Source of the DNA: Bacteroides sp. AN502(2024) | Lineage (GTDB): Bacteria; Bacteroidota; Bacteroidia; Bacteroidales; Bacteroidaceae | Assembly: GCF_041227145.1 (NCBI RefSeq) | Contig: NZ_JBGFSP010000003.1 | Location: forward strand, 2,914,001 to 2,978,000 | Length of the DNA: 64,000 nucleotides | Reading direction: 5' to 3' | In this document: positions 9,700-19,432 of the stretch, piece by piece | How positions within the stretch are numbered: the first letter of the stretch is position 1 | How the letters are laid out: each line of letters opens with the position of its first letter | Notes under the pieces: model-generated | Databases searched by the model: none | Seen by the model: the letters and a program-made list of their open reading frames with translations, nothing else | Told to the model about the DNA's origin: nothing | Translations under genes and position numbers: made by a program

Positions 9700-10791
9700 A
9701 TGGAACACCCAGAAAATAGTGAAGAATATAAGGGACTCGTTGTCAATAAAGGCATTGAGCAACCCTCATCTGTGAATCCTTATTTGAAACGGAAGCCTAA
9801 GAAACGTCAACTTTCGGTAGCAGAGTTTGTAGAAGGTATCGTAAAGGGAGATGTCACTATATTGAGTCAGGCTGTGACATTGGTTGAAAGCGTAAAGCCC
9901 GAACATCAGGCTGTTTCGCAGGAAGTTATCGAGAAGTGTTTGCCATTTTCCGGCAATTCGATTCGGATCGGTATCAGTGGTGTCCCCGGTGCGGGAAAGA
10001 GTACGTCGATAGATGTATTCGGTCTGCACGTGCTCAAAAAAGGAGGGAAGTTGGCGGTATTGGCTATTGACCCTAGTAGTGAGCGTAGTAAAGGCAGTAT
10101 CTTGGGAGATAAAACCCGTATGGAGCAGCTTTCTGTGCATCCAAACTCGTTTATCCGTCCTAGTCCTTCGGCTGGTTCATTAGGGGGAGTGGCACGTAAA
10201 ACACGTGAGACGATTATTCTTTGTGAAGCTGCCGGATTCGATAAGATTTTTGTGGAGACAGTAGGAGTGGGGCAGAGTGAAACGGCTGTTCACTCAATGG
10301 TTGATTTTTTCCTGTTGATTCAGTTGTCCGGTACAGGAGATGAACTGCAAGGCATTAAGCGGGGTATTATGGAGATGGCGGATGGCATTGTTATCAATAA
10401 GGCGGATGGAGATAATCTGGAACGTGCCAAGTTGGCTGCCACTCAATTTCGTAATGCATTGCATCTATTTCCTACACCGGAATCGGGGTGGATTCCCAAA
10501 GTGCTGACTTATTCCGGCTTTTATAATCTGGGTGTCAAAGAAGTATGGGATATGATTTATGAATATATTGACTTTGTCAAAGAAAATGGCTATTTTGAAT
10601 ATCACCGTAACGAACAAAGTAAATATTGGATGTATGAAAGCATCAATGAGAAGCTTCGTGACAGCTTCTATCATAATCCGAAAATTGAAGCGATGTTGTT
10701 GGAAAAAGAACAGCAGGTATTGAAAGGCAATCTGACTTCATTTACAGCTGCAAAAAGCTTGCTCGATACTTATTTTGAAGATTTGAAATGA
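9700..10791 (+). CDS. meaB: Methylmalonyl-CoA mutase-associated GTPase MeaB
   Basis: This 363-residue cytoplasmic G3E-family P-loop GTPase is the chaperone that gates cobalamin loading and protects methylmalonyl-CoA mutase, used in the Bacteroides succinate-propionate pathway. Walker A is GVPGAGKST (about residues 93-101). It also shows the family block AIDPSSERSKGSILGDKTRM (about 125-144), the switch region ETVGVGQSE (about 188-196) and the guanine-specificity motif NKAD (about 231-234). Length is slightly above the family average because of an N-terminal extension. The mutase genes are not adjacent here. Confidence 0.92.
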   Translation: MEHPENSEEYKGLVVNKGIEQPSSVNPYLKRKPKKRQLSVAEFVEGIVKGDVTILSQAVTLVESVKPEHQAVSQEVIEKCLPFSGNSIRIGISGVPGAGKSTSIDVFGLHVLKKGGKLAVLAIDPSSERSKGSILGDKTRMEQLSVHPNSFIRPSPSAGSLGGVARKTRETIILCEAAGFDKIFVETVGVGQSETAVHSMVDFFLLIQLSGTGDELQGIKRGIMEMADGIVINKADGDNLERAKLAATQFRNALHLFPTPESGWIPKVLTYSGFYNLGVKEVWDMIYEYIDFVKENGYFEYHRNEQSKYWMYESINEKLRDSFYHNPKIEAMLLEKEQQVLKGNLTSFTAAKSLLDTYFEDLK

Positions 10792-10854
10792 GACTTTAAA
10801 TGAGTAAAGACTTTAAGTTGTGTAAGTAATGATGTTTTTTCGCAATATTTTCTG

Positions 10855-11775
10855 CTATGCATGAAGTTTTTCTGCTTTTTCAAGATCAGCTCTCGATTTA
10901 CTTTGAGTAACAATATATACTCCCAAGAATACGAGTGCAATAGCAATTCCTTTTTTCCAGCCAAAACTTCCCACACCCATAGCGATTGCTGCAGTTGTAG
11001 CCACGATCGGCTGCATATAGTTGTACATGCTGACTACTGTAGGACGGAGCAGTTTCTGTGCGGTCATGATACACAGATATGCGAGGAAACTACCTCCTAA
11101 TACAACATACAATACCTGTATGATAGCAATTGTGGAAACAGAAGTCCATTGAATCGTAGAAATATCATAATAGGAGAACGGAATATAGCACATCGAAGCA
11201 TAAATGAACATCCATTTATTAATCGTTACTGCTGAATATCGTTGGGACAATCCCTTGAATACAGTCAGGTAAATGGAGAAACTGATTTGTGCAACGAGAC
11301 AAAGCAAGTCGCCAATCAGGCTTCTGTTCCCATTGCTTCCTGTCTGGCTGCTTACAATGAGAATGAGTGCTCCCATAGCACCTATAAAGATTCCCATTAC
11401 TTTCTTATTGGTAATGGGTTCTTTCAGATAGATGGCTGCTACCACCATGGTTACAATCGGTAGCGTGGTAGTCACGATAGAGGCATCAATGGGAGAAGTC
11501 ATGGAAAGCCCGAAGATAAATACTCCCTGATTGAATACCAATGCAAACAGTGAAGCAAAGAAGATTTTCAGCATATCATGATGATTCACATGTTCCTGCT
11601 TGCAGAATATAGAAAGTAACCAGAAAGCTGCAGCAGCTCCCACCATGCGGAATGTGGTGACAGAAATGGCGGAAAACTCCTGAAGAGCTGATTTACCAAT
11701 GGGAGCCATCAATCCCCACATGATGTTTGCCATAAGTGCAAACAGATGACCATGCAGATTTGTACTTTTGTTCAT
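10855..11775 (-). CDS. EamA/DMT-family permease
   Basis: This 306-residue inner-membrane protein has about ten hydrophobic segments arranged as two EamA repeats. The first starts GHLFALMANIMWGLMAPIGK and the second DLLCLVAQISFSIYLTVFKG. The substrate is not predictable; family members export amino acids, nucleosides or other metabolites. It is convergent with meaB and divergent from the ATPase gene. A -7 element TACCTTTG on the minus strand (11841-11834) lies 59 bp before the ATG. Confidence 0.85.
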   Translation of the reverse strand: MNKSTNLHGHLFALMANIMWGLMAPIGKSALQEFSAISVTTFRMVGAAAAFWLLSIFCKQEHVNHHDMLKIFFASLFALVFNQGVFIFGLSMTSPIDASIVTTTLPIVTMVVAAIYLKEPITNKKVMGIFIGAMGALILIVSSQTGSNGNRSLIGDLLCLVAQISFSIYLTVFKGLSQRYSAVTINKWMFIYASMCYIPFSYYDISTIQWTSVSTIAIIQVLYVVLGGSFLAYLCIMTAQKLLRPTVVSMYNYMQPIVATTAAIAMGVGSFGWKKGIAIALVFLGVYIVTQSKSRADLEKAEKLHA

Positions 11776-11833
11776 GTTGATATTAATTGATCTATTTCTT
11801 ATTAAGAATAACAGTCGAATAAGAAAATGGTTG

Positions 11834-11871
11834 CAAAGGTAGTCGTTTATCGTATGATTTGTTTATATTTG
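11834..11871. promoter_or_regulatory. Divergent promoter pair: EamA permease (-) and ATPase/DUF4435 pair (+)
   Basis: CAAAGGTA at 11834-11841 is TACCTTTG on the minus strand. TATATTTG lies at 11864-11871 on the plus strand. Both match TAnnTTTG, and each is at a suitable distance from its gene. Confidence 0.6.
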
Positions 11872-11892
11872 CCTTGATTAAATTTGAATAAT

Positions 11893-12756
11893 ATGGAACA
11901 ATCAGCCAATTATATCCGTCGTATCGAAATACACGGACTATGGGAACGCTTTAATATAGGATGGGATTTACGCCCCGATGTGAACATTCTCTCCGGTATC
12001 AACGGAGTGGGTAAGACTACCATTCTGAACCGTTCGGTAGGATACCTCGAAGAGCTCTCCGGTGAAATGAAAAGCGACGAAAAGAATGGCGTGCGCCTCT
12101 TCTTTGACAATCCCCGGGCAACTTATATCCCTTATGATGTAATCCGGAGTTATGACCGGCCTTTGATTATGGGGGACTTCACTGCCCGCATGGCGGACAA
12201 AAATGTAAAATCCGAACTGGACTGGCAACTTTATCTGTTGCAACGCCGTTATCTTGATTATCAGGTCAATGTTGGCAATAAGATGATCGAGGTGCTTTCC
12301 AGCTCTGATGAAGAAGAGCGTCGCAAAGCAGCCACATTGTCCGTAGCCAAACGTCGTTTTCAGGATATGATTGACGAACTGTTCAGCTATACACGCAAAA
12401 AGATAGATCGGAAGCGGAACGATATCGCTTTTTATCAGGATGGCGAACTGTTATTCCCTTATAAACTGTCGTCCGGTGAAAAGCAAATGTTGGTTATCCT
12501 GCTGACTGTACTCGTGCAGGACAATAGCCATTGCGTATTGTTTATGGACGAGCCGGAAGCTTCCCTTCACATAGAATGGCAGCAAAAATTGATTGCCATG
12601 ATACGTGAACTGAATCCGAATGTGCAGATAATCCTGACAACCCATTCTCCTGCTGTCATTATGGAAGGCTGGCTGGATGCTGTGACGGAAGTTACTGATA
12701 TATCCACCAACGTAGGGCATAAGATTGACAAGGATTCCTCCAACAGTAATCTGTAA
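11893..12756 (+). CDS. AAA/ABC-type ATPase, AriA-like partner of a DUF4435 protein
   Basis: This is a 287-residue ABC/OLD-type ATPase. The ATG at 11893 is preferred over a TTG three codons upstream because it follows the -7 element at the right distance. Walker A is GINGVGKTTIL (about residues 35-45), the signature is LSSGEKQM (about 195-202), Walker B is LFMDEPEASLH (about 215-225) and the H-loop is LTTHSP. The next gene, 22 bp downstream, encodes a DUF4435 (TOPRIM-like) protein. ATPase plus DUF4435 is the architecture of the PARIS defence system (AriA/AriB), though this ATPase is shorter than the AriA proteins I know of. It could equally be a conserved housekeeping pair of Bacteroides. Confidence 0.7.
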   Translation: MEQSANYIRRIEIHGLWERFNIGWDLRPDVNILSGINGVGKTTILNRSVGYLEELSGEMKSDEKNGVRLFFDNPRATYIPYDVIRSYDRPLIMGDFTARMADKNVKSELDWQLYLLQRRYLDYQVNVGNKMIEVLSSSDEEERRKAATLSVAKRRFQDMIDELFSYTRKKIDRKRNDIAFYQDGELLFPYKLSSGEKQMLVILLTVLVQDNSHCVLFMDEPEASLHIEWQQKLIAMIRELNPNVQIILTTHSPAVIMEGWLDAVTEVTDISTNVGHKIDKDSSNSNL

Positions 12757-12778
12757 TTCGTAATCTGTAATAGTACAA

Positions 12779-13807
12779 ATGGCAACTTCACTACGAGATA
12801 ATCTGACTTCTTCCTATTTCAATGCTGCCCATAAGCTTTATTCGAAGAGAGCACGCCGACGTATCATCGCTTATGTAGAAAGCTATGACGACATTGCTTT
12901 CTGGCGCACATTGCTTGAAGAGTTTGAAGATGACGAACACTATTTCCAGGTGATGCTTCCTTCGACTACTTCTCTGGCAAAAGGAAAAAAGATGGTGCTT
13001 ATGAACACGCTGAATACAGCCGAACTGGGGAGAAGTTTGATAGCCTGCGTTGACAGTGATTATGATTTCCTGTTACAGGGGACCACCAATACCTCCCGTA
13101 AGATCAACCGGAATAGGTATATTTTTCAGACTTACACCTATGCCATTGAAAATTATCATTGTTTTGCTGAAAGTCTTCATGAAGTATGTGTGCAGGCTAC
13201 ATTGAATGACCGCCCCATTTTTGATTTCAACTCTTACCTGAAGAAGTATTCCGAAATCGTATATCCGCTTTTCCTTTGGAACGTATGGTTTTATCGCCAG
13301 CGGGATACTTATACTTTTCCGATGTACGATTTCCATGCCTATACTTCTTTGCGAGAGATTAATATCCGGCATCCGGAGAAGAGCTTGGAATCGCTTCAAC
13401 AACGGGTTAATCAGAAGCTTGGCGAATTGACAAGGAAATTTCCCCATAGTATTATTCGGGTGAACGAGTTGCGAGCTGAATTTAAAGAGCTGGGGTTGGT
13501 ACCGGAAAACACCTACTTGTATATGCAGGGACATCATGTGATGGATAATGTGGTAATGAAACTTCTGATTCCTGTCTGTACCGTGCTTCGCCGCGAACGG
13601 GAACAGGAGATCAAGCGGCTGGCCGAACACAATGAACAGTTCAGAAACGAACTGACCTGTTATCAGAATAGCCAGGTGAATGTGGAGATCATGCTCAAGA
13701 AAAACGTAGCCTATAAAAGACTCTTCCATTACGACTGGCTGCGCCAGGATCTTAGTGAATATTTGGAAGAAGGGAAAAACAAAGAGGGAGGGAAACAGAA
13801 ATCATAA
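12779..13807 (+). CDS. DUF4435 (TOPRIM-like, AriB-like) protein
   Basis: This 342-residue protein carries the TOPRIM-type acidic residues expected of DUF4435: a Glu in IAYVESYDDIAFW (about residue 34) and Asp-x-Asp in IACVDSDYDF (about 91-93). The middle contains a conserved-looking TYAIENYHCF segment. The last 70 residues are charged and helical with a Lys/Glu-rich tail. In PARIS, the DUF4435 protein AriB is the nuclease released when the ATPase senses an anti-restriction protein. The tight arrangement with the upstream ATPase supports a joint function, but defence activity is inference. The MscS gene follows closely on the same strand. Confidence 0.7.
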   Translation: MATSLRDNLTSSYFNAAHKLYSKRARRRIIAYVESYDDIAFWRTLLEEFEDDEHYFQVMLPSTTSLAKGKKMVLMNTLNTAELGRSLIACVDSDYDFLLQGTTNTSRKINRNRYIFQTYTYAIENYHCFAESLHEVCVQATLNDRPIFDFNSYLKKYSEIVYPLFLWNVWFYRQRDTYTFPMYDFHAYTSLREINIRHPEKSLESLQQRVNQKLGELTRKFPHSIIRVNELRAEFKELGLVPENTYLYMQGHHVMDNVVMKLLIPVCTVLRREREQEIKRLAEHNEQFRNELTCYQNSQVNVEIMLKKNVAYKRLFHYDWLRQDLSEYLEEGKNKEGGKQKS

Positions 13808-13843
13808 ATAAAAGAAAAACTAAAAAAAGAGAGACGATTGCTT

Positions 13844-15184
13844 ATGAAAGAAGTAACGGAAGTTGTTGATACTGTGAGTGTGGCATTGGGAAATGGACAA
13901 CCGGAAGAGGCTGGTTATGCAGTGATGAAGGGGGTGAACCATGCGCTGCTTTCAATAGGGGTGAATGAAGTTTGGGCGGATAAGATTGATAACTTTATCC
14001 TCTTATTGCTTATTATTGGAGTTGCTTTACTGGCGAATTTGATTTGCCGCAAGATCATTCTGCGTACCGTAGCTAAATTGGTGAAACAGACGAAAGCCAC
14101 TTGGGATGACATTGTATTCAATGATAAAGTGATGGCAAACCTTAGCAGGATGGTGGCGCCGATATTGATTTATATAGCTATTCCTATTGCATTTCCGGAG
14201 CACGCGGATTCTGCTTTGCTCGATTTTCTTCGCCGACTTTGCATGATTTACATTCTTGCAGTTTTTCTTCGTTTCTTCAGTGCTTTATTTACGGCTGTTT
14301 ATCTGGTATATAGTGCGCGCGAGCAATATAAGGACAAACCTTTGAAGGGACTTTTGCAGACAGCACAGGTTATTCTCTTCTTTATTGGAGCTATCATTAT
14401 TATCAGTATTCTGATAAAGCAAAGTCCTGTGGTGTTGTTGACTGGATTGGGAGCTTCAGCCGCAGTTCTGATGTTGGTTTTTAAAGACAGTATCATGGGA
14501 TTTGTCTCCGGCATCCAGCTTTCTGCTAATAATATGTTAAAGGTGGGCGACTGGATCACGATGCCGAAATATGGTGCGGACGGTACAGTGATAGAAGTAA
14601 CATTGAACACCGTGAAAGTGCGTAACTTCGACAATACAATCACTACCATTCCTCCTTACCTGTTGATTAGTGATTCTTTTCAGAACTGGCAGGGTATGCA
14701 AGAATCCGGTGGGCGCCGTGTGAAACGTTCCATCAACATAGATATGACCAGTGTACGCTTCTGCACGCCGGAGATGTTGGAAAAGTACCGGAAGATACAA
14801 CTACTGAAAGACTATGTGGATGAAACGGAAAAGGGCGTGGAAGAATATAATAAAGAGCATCATATCGACAACTCTGTATTAGTGAATGGACGCCGGCAAA
14901 CGAACTTGGGAGTTTTTCGGGCCTACCTGACCAATTATCTGAAGAGTCTGCCCACTGTTAATCAGGAAATGACCTGCATGGTACGCCAACTCCAACCTAC
15001 TGAAACCGGTATTCCGTTGGAACTTTATTTCTTTTCTGCCAATAAAGTGTGGGTTGCTTATGAAGGTATACAGGCAGATGTTTTCGATCATGTGCTTGCT
15101 ATTATTCCCGAATTCGATTTGCGCGTCTTCCAGAATCCGTCGGGAACAGACCTCCGTCGGATAGGGGTCAAGATAGAAAATTAA
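13844..15184 (+). CDS. Mechanosensitive ion channel, MscS family
   Basis: The protein is about 446 residues; the ATG at 13844 is preferred to a TTG at 13838. Several N-terminal membrane spans are followed by the MscS pore-lining region (LTGLGASAAVLMLVFKDS) and beta domain (VGDWITMPKYGADGTVIEV, then NTVKVRNFDNTITTIP). The long C-terminal cytoplasmic domain resembles the YbdG-like branch. It would sit in the inner membrane and release osmolytes on hypo-osmotic shock. It lies close behind the ATPase/DUF4435 pair and may share their transcript. Confidence 0.88.
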   Translation: MKEVTEVVDTVSVALGNGQPEEAGYAVMKGVNHALLSIGVNEVWADKIDNFILLLLIIGVALLANLICRKIILRTVAKLVKQTKATWDDIVFNDKVMANLSRMVAPILIYIAIPIAFPEHADSALLDFLRRLCMIYILAVFLRFFSALFTAVYLVYSAREQYKDKPLKGLLQTAQVILFFIGAIIIISILIKQSPVVLLTGLGASAAVLMLVFKDSIMGFVSGIQLSANNMLKVGDWITMPKYGADGTVIEVTLNTVKVRNFDNTITTIPPYLLISDSFQNWQGMQESGGRRVKRSINIDMTSVRFCTPEMLEKYRKIQLLKDYVDETEKGVEEYNKEHHIDNSVLVNGRRQTNLGVFRAYLTNYLKSLPTVNQEMTCMVRQLQPTETGIPLELYFFSANKVWVAYEGIQADVFDHVLAIIPEFDLRVFQNPSGTDLRRIGVKIEN

Positions 15185-15292
15185 TCAAACAATAGAGATT
15201 GATAATCGGTTGGTGATATCTTGTTATCATTTTGTAATTACTCTTTTAATAGATTGTATTTTTTTCGTTTTATGGTTGTAATACCTACCTTC

Positions 15293-15300
15293 TATCTTTG
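15293..15300 (+). promoter_or_regulatory. -7 promoter element of the TonB-receptor gene
   Basis: TATCTTTG is a perfect TAnnTTTG match, 31 bp before the ATG at 15332. The 130 bp upstream is AT-rich and otherwise shows nothing I can name. Confidence 0.7.
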
Positions 15301-15331
15301 CCGGTGTAATTAAAACATAGAGCAAAGTTAG

Positions 15332-18046
15332 ATGAAAAAATTGTTTCTTATCCGATTTTCAGTGGCGGTCTTTTTTTGCCTGTTGTGTGTACTTCCTGTA
15401 TGGGCTGCCAACATCAAGATTAAAGGAGTTGTGAAAGACAAACTATCCAAGGAACCTTTGATAGGGGCTACGGTACGTTTGCTTGGCACTCAAGCCGGAG
15501 CAGTGACCGATATGGATGGTAGTTTCGAGTTGAGCAGCGTGGAGGTTCTGGAAGGTATGTATGATGTTGAGATTAAATATGTAGGTTACAAAACAGAAGT
15601 GCGTCATAAAGTGCATGTGGAGAATGGAAAGCTGGTGATCTTGAATCTGGAACTGGAAACTGATACACAGGAACTTTCCGATGTGGTGGTTGTAGCTAAG
15701 AAGAACCGGGAAAATGAGAATATGCTGTTACTCGAACAGCAAAAAGCAGTGATTGCCGTTCAATCTGTCGGTGTCAGGGAACTTTCCCGCAAGGGCGTTT
15801 CGGACGCAGAAGGTGCTGTGACGAAAGTTGCCGGAGTGTCTAAACAAGACGGAGTGAAGAATGTCTTTGTCCGTGGATTGGGAGACCGGTACAATGCAAC
15901 TACTTTTAATGGATTTGCTCTTCCTTCCGAAGATCCGGAATATAAGAATATCTCTCTTGATTTCTTCGGTACGGACCTCATTCAGTCTGTAGGTGTAAAT
16001 AAAGCATTCCATGCAGGAGGTAGCAGTGATGTCGGAGGGGCAACTATTGATATCGTGTCTAAAGAGCTAATTGGTAGCAGTAACTTCGGATTTGGCATTT
16101 CCGGTGGTTTGAATACACAGACTGTAGCGGCTGATTTTCTAAAACAGGATGGAGTGAACTTCATGGGTTTTGCCAATCGCACCGAACCTGTCGATGAGAA
16201 CTCATGGGGCTTCAAAAACAAGTTGGACCCTTCCGCCCGACATCTACAAGTCAACCGGAGTTACAGTCTTTCCGGGGGGAAAAGATTTTATGTCGGGAAA
16301 GAAAAAAATCCGCTTTCTTTCTTCCTGACTGCCGGATATACGGCGGACTATCAGTATACGGATGAAATTATGCGTAATACGACTACCAGCGGTACGGTCT
16401 ATAAAGATATGAATGGCAAGAAGTATGCGGAGAATATCAGTCAGCTGGCACTTGCCAATGTAGATTTTGATATGCAGAACCGCCATCACATCAGCTATAA
16501 TTTGATGATGATTCATGCCAATAACCAGTCGGTAGGCGATTACAAAGGAAAGAACTCGACCTTTAGTGACGACCATGGAAACCTCGGATTCACCCGTCGC
16601 CAACAAACAAATGACAATATGCTGATCGTTAATCAGTTGATGACTAACTGGGGATTGACCAGATCATTAAGTCTCGATGCTGGTGCTTCCTACAATATCG
16701 TGAAAGGTTATGAGCCGGACCGCCGTATCAATAACCTGACTAAAGCGGAAGATGGCTATACGTTGCTAAGAGGGAACTCGCAACAGCGCTACTTCTCAAC
16801 TTTAGATGAAAACGACTTGAATGTAAAAGCAGGCTTGGTTTATCATCTGAAAGATAATATAGAAGAAATTTCGAATGTCTGTTTGGGATATACAGGTCGG
16901 TTCGTTGACGATAATTTCACAGCTACGGAGTATAATCTGACCGTAGGACACGTTTCTGCCATCCCTTCTTGGGATGATTTCTCTCTTGATGATTATTATA
17001 ATCAGGAAAACTTTGCTTCCGACTGGTTCAAGATACAAAAGAACATTGATGAGTATACCGTAAAAAAGAATATCCATTCCGCTTATGCCGAAGCTACCTG
17101 GCAGTTTACTTCCCGCTGGATTGTGAATTTAGGACTGAAATATGACAAGGTTGATATTGAAGTGGATTACAATGTGAATCGTGGAGGTTCTAAAGGAAAT
17201 AATATCATTCAAAAAGATTATTTCTTGCCCAGCTTGAATCTCAAATACCAATTGAATGGGAAAAACTCGCTCCGCTTGGGTGCCAGTAAGACGTATACGC
17301 TTCCACAGGCCAAGGAAATATCTCCTTACCGGTATGTCGGTGTGAATTTCAACAGCCAGGGAAACCCCAATCTGAAACCTTCAGATAATTATAACCTTGA
17401 TTTGAAATGGGACTTTAATCCTACTCCGACTGAATTGATTTCTTTCACTGCTTTCTATAAACAGATCGATCATCCGATATCCCGTATAGAAGTGGCAAGT
17501 GCCGGAGGTTATCTTTCTTATGAGAATATAGCAGATAAAGCAACCGTAGCCGGAGTGGAAGTGGAGATACGTAAAAATCTGTTTGTCAGTCCGGTGAGTA
17601 ATGTTGCGAACGGAATGAATAAACTTTCTTTGGGATTGAACGGCTCTTATATTTATACAAACGCAAAAATGCCTTTGGCAACGGTTACTATCGGTTCGCA
17701 ACTGGAAGGAGCTGCACCGTGGATTGTCAACTTCGATCTCTCTCATAACTTTACAAGAGGCGAGTGCCGTTTTGTTAATACACTGGTACTAAACTATGTG
17801 AGTGATAAGATATATACCATTGGTACGCAGGGTTATCAAGACATGATAGAACAGGGGATCCTGACATTGGATTTTGTATCCCAGACCAGACTGAACAAAT
17901 ATCTTTCATTCAATCTGAAAGCTTGTAACTTGCTGAACCCTTCTTATATGTTAAGCCGTAAAGCGAACGAGAACGGGGAGAAAGTAATACTGAATGATTA
18001 TAAAAAAGGAATAAATATAAGCCTGGGAGTGTCGTGTACATTCTAA
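15332..18046 (+). CDS. TonB-dependent outer-membrane receptor with carboxypeptidase-like N-domain
   Basis: This 904-residue protein has a signal peptide (MKKLFLIRF...VWAAN). A carboxypeptidase-regulatory-like domain follows (KIKGVVKDKLSKEPLIGATV, about 28-115), then a plug with VFVRGLGDRYNATTFNG (near 185-200) and a beta-barrel ending in an aromatic residue (LGVSCTF). It is not SusC-like: the SusC-specific linker is missing and no SusD follows. Instead, a lipoprotein of parallel-beta type lies 43 bp downstream. Such receptor-lipoprotein pairs are seen across Bacteroidetes; the cargo is unknown. Energy would come from TonB-ExbBD. Confidence 0.88.
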   Translation: MKKLFLIRFSVAVFFCLLCVLPVWAANIKIKGVVKDKLSKEPLIGATVRLLGTQAGAVTDMDGSFELSSVEVLEGMYDVEIKYVGYKTEVRHKVHVENGKLVILNLELETDTQELSDVVVVAKKNRENENMLLLEQQKAVIAVQSVGVRELSRKGVSDAEGAVTKVAGVSKQDGVKNVFVRGLGDRYNATTFNGFALPSEDPEYKNISLDFFGTDLIQSVGVNKAFHAGGSSDVGGATIDIVSKELIGSSNFGFGISGGLNTQTVAADFLKQDGVNFMGFANRTEPVDENSWGFKNKLDPSARHLQVNRSYSLSGGKRFYVGKEKNPLSFFLTAGYTADYQYTDEIMRNTTTSGTVYKDMNGKKYAENISQLALANVDFDMQNRHHISYNLMMIHANNQSVGDYKGKNSTFSDDHGNLGFTRRQQTNDNMLIVNQLMTNWGLTRSLSLDAGASYNIVKGYEPDRRINNLTKAEDGYTLLRGNSQQRYFSTLDENDLNVKAGLVYHLKDNIEEISNVCLGYTGRFVDDNFTATEYNLTVGHVSAIPSWDDFSLDDYYNQENFASDWFKIQKNIDEYTVKKNIHSAYAEATWQFTSRWIVNLGLKYDKVDIEVDYNVNRGGSKGNNIIQKDYFLPSLNLKYQLNGKNSLRLGASKTYTLPQAKEISPYRYVGVNFNSQGNPNLKPSDNYNLDLKWDFNPTPTELISFTAFYKQIDHPISRIEVASAGGYLSYENIADKATVAGVEVEIRKNLFVSPVSNVANGMNKLSLGLNGSYIYTNAKMPLATVTIGSQLEGAAPWIVNFDLSHNFTRGECRFVNTLVLNYVSDKIYTIGTQGYQDMIEQGILTLDFVSQTRLNKYLSFNLKACNLLNPSYMLSRKANENGEKVILNDYKKGINISLGVSCTF

Positions 18047-18089
18047 ACCGGGTAATGAAATAAAAATATTAACTAATAATGAAAGCAAA

Positions 18090-19301
18090 ATGAAAAGGTT
18101 GTTTGTGAATTTTATGACATTTGCCATTATGGCAACAGTATTTACATTGACTGCATGTAGCAGTGATAGTGACGGAGACGGTGATGGTAACGGAGAGGGT
18201 GGAAGCAACGGCGGAACAGGTAGTTCTATCGTTGTAGGTGATAATGTCTTGTTTGGAACATTGACCGGCGAACAGACTCTGGAAGCCAAAGAATATATCC
18301 TGAACGGAACGGTGGTTATCGCAGATGGCGGTCGTCTGAATATCCCTGCCGGGACTATCATTAAAGCCAACGAAGGTTTCAGCAATTATCTTCTGGTGGC
18401 CCAGGGAGGCAAACTTTACGCTGATGGTACAGCTGCCAAGCCAATCGTGTTTACAGCCAATTCCACTACTCCTTCGTCAGGACATTGGGGAGGTATCATT
18501 ATTAACGGTAAAGCTCCGATCTCCGGGTCGAGTGCGGATAAAAAAGATCTGGGGTTGACCGAAATAGACAATAATTATAAATATGGTGGGAGTGTAGATA
18601 ATGATAATTCCGGTTCGTTGACCTATGTGCAGATCTGCTATGCCGGTGCCCGTTCCACGGCTGACATCGAGCATAACGGATTGACACTGAATGGGGTTGG
18701 AAACGGTACCAAGATTGAGAATATCTATATTCCAGAGAGTGCGGATGATGCTATCGAATTCTTTGGCGGTACGGTGAATGTGACCAACCTGCTAGCTGTG
18801 AACCCCGATGATGATATGTTCGATTTCACTCAAGGATATTCCGGTACGTTGAAAAATTGTTATGGCGTTTGGGAAAGTGGTTATACCAGTACAGAAGCAG
18901 ACCCACGCGGCATTGAAGCAGACGGTAATTTGGATGGACTCTATCCGGATCATTTACGTCAGTCTGATTTTAAGGTTGAGAATATGACTATCGTAAATAA
19001 CGCAGCAAATATAACGGACAACGTAGACCGTATGCAGGATGTGATCAAGATTCGTCGCGGTGCGAAAGCTACCATTACAAATGCTCTTGTGAAAGGGACC
19101 GGCGGTACAATTGATCTGGTTGATGTGAATGACAGTAAAGGTGCAGGTAATGCAGCTTCCAGCATTAGTATCACTAATACCTTGAATTTTAAAACTAAAC
19201 TGAACGGTACATTGAATACATTTACAGAATCGACCACTAACACAGGTGCGGATGTATCCTTATTTACTTGGACCGGATATGGCTTCTCCTCATCCTATTA
19301 A
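18090..19301 (+). CDS. Outer-membrane lipoprotein partner of the TonB receptor, parallel-beta-rich
   Basis: This 403-residue protein has a lipoprotein signal (FTLTAC lipobox, Cys near residue 23) followed by an acidic Asp/Gly linker (SDSDGDGDGNGEGG), which in Bacteroides often marks surface-exposed lipoproteins. The rest is rich in short beta repeats of the IxNG, GGT and ITN type (GTVVIADGGRLNIPAGTII, HWGGIIINGKAPI, NNAANITDNVDRM), consistent with a right-handed beta-helix. It lies 43 bp after the receptor on the same strand and ends at a terminator, so it is probably the ligand-binding or cap partner. Function is otherwise unknown. Confidence 0.75.
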   Translation: MKRLFVNFMTFAIMATVFTLTACSSDSDGDGDGNGEGGSNGGTGSSIVVGDNVLFGTLTGEQTLEAKEYILNGTVVIADGGRLNIPAGTIIKANEGFSNYLLVAQGGKLYADGTAAKPIVFTANSTTPSSGHWGGIIINGKAPISGSSADKKDLGLTEIDNNYKYGGSVDNDNSGSLTYVQICYAGARSTADIEHNGLTLNGVGNGTKIENIYIPESADDAIEFFGGTVNVTNLLAVNPDDDMFDFTQGYSGTLKNCYGVWESGYTSTEADPRGIEADGNLDGLYPDHLRQSDFKVENMTIVNNAANITDNVDRMQDVIKIRRGAKATITNALVKGTGGTIDLVDVNDSKGAGNAASSISITNTLNFKTKLNGTLNTFTESTTNTGADVSLFTWTGYGFSSSY

Positions 19302-19318
19302 AGAGTAGTTTTTTATGG

Positions 19319-19362
19319 GAGGTATGGGAGAATTTGTAACAAACAGATTCTTCCATATCCTG
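19319..19362 (+). terminator. Terminator-like hairpin after the receptor/lipoprotein operon
   Basis: TATGGGAGAAT (19323-19333) pairs with ATTCTTCCATA (19347-19357) with one G-U pair. It is followed by a T-rich stretch. Confidence 0.6.
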
Positions 19363-19432
19363 TTTGTTTCTTGGTGTAAGCGACTTCTTGCTTTTTTATT
19401 TAGTTTATAGTATGAGTGATTACCTTTTGTCT

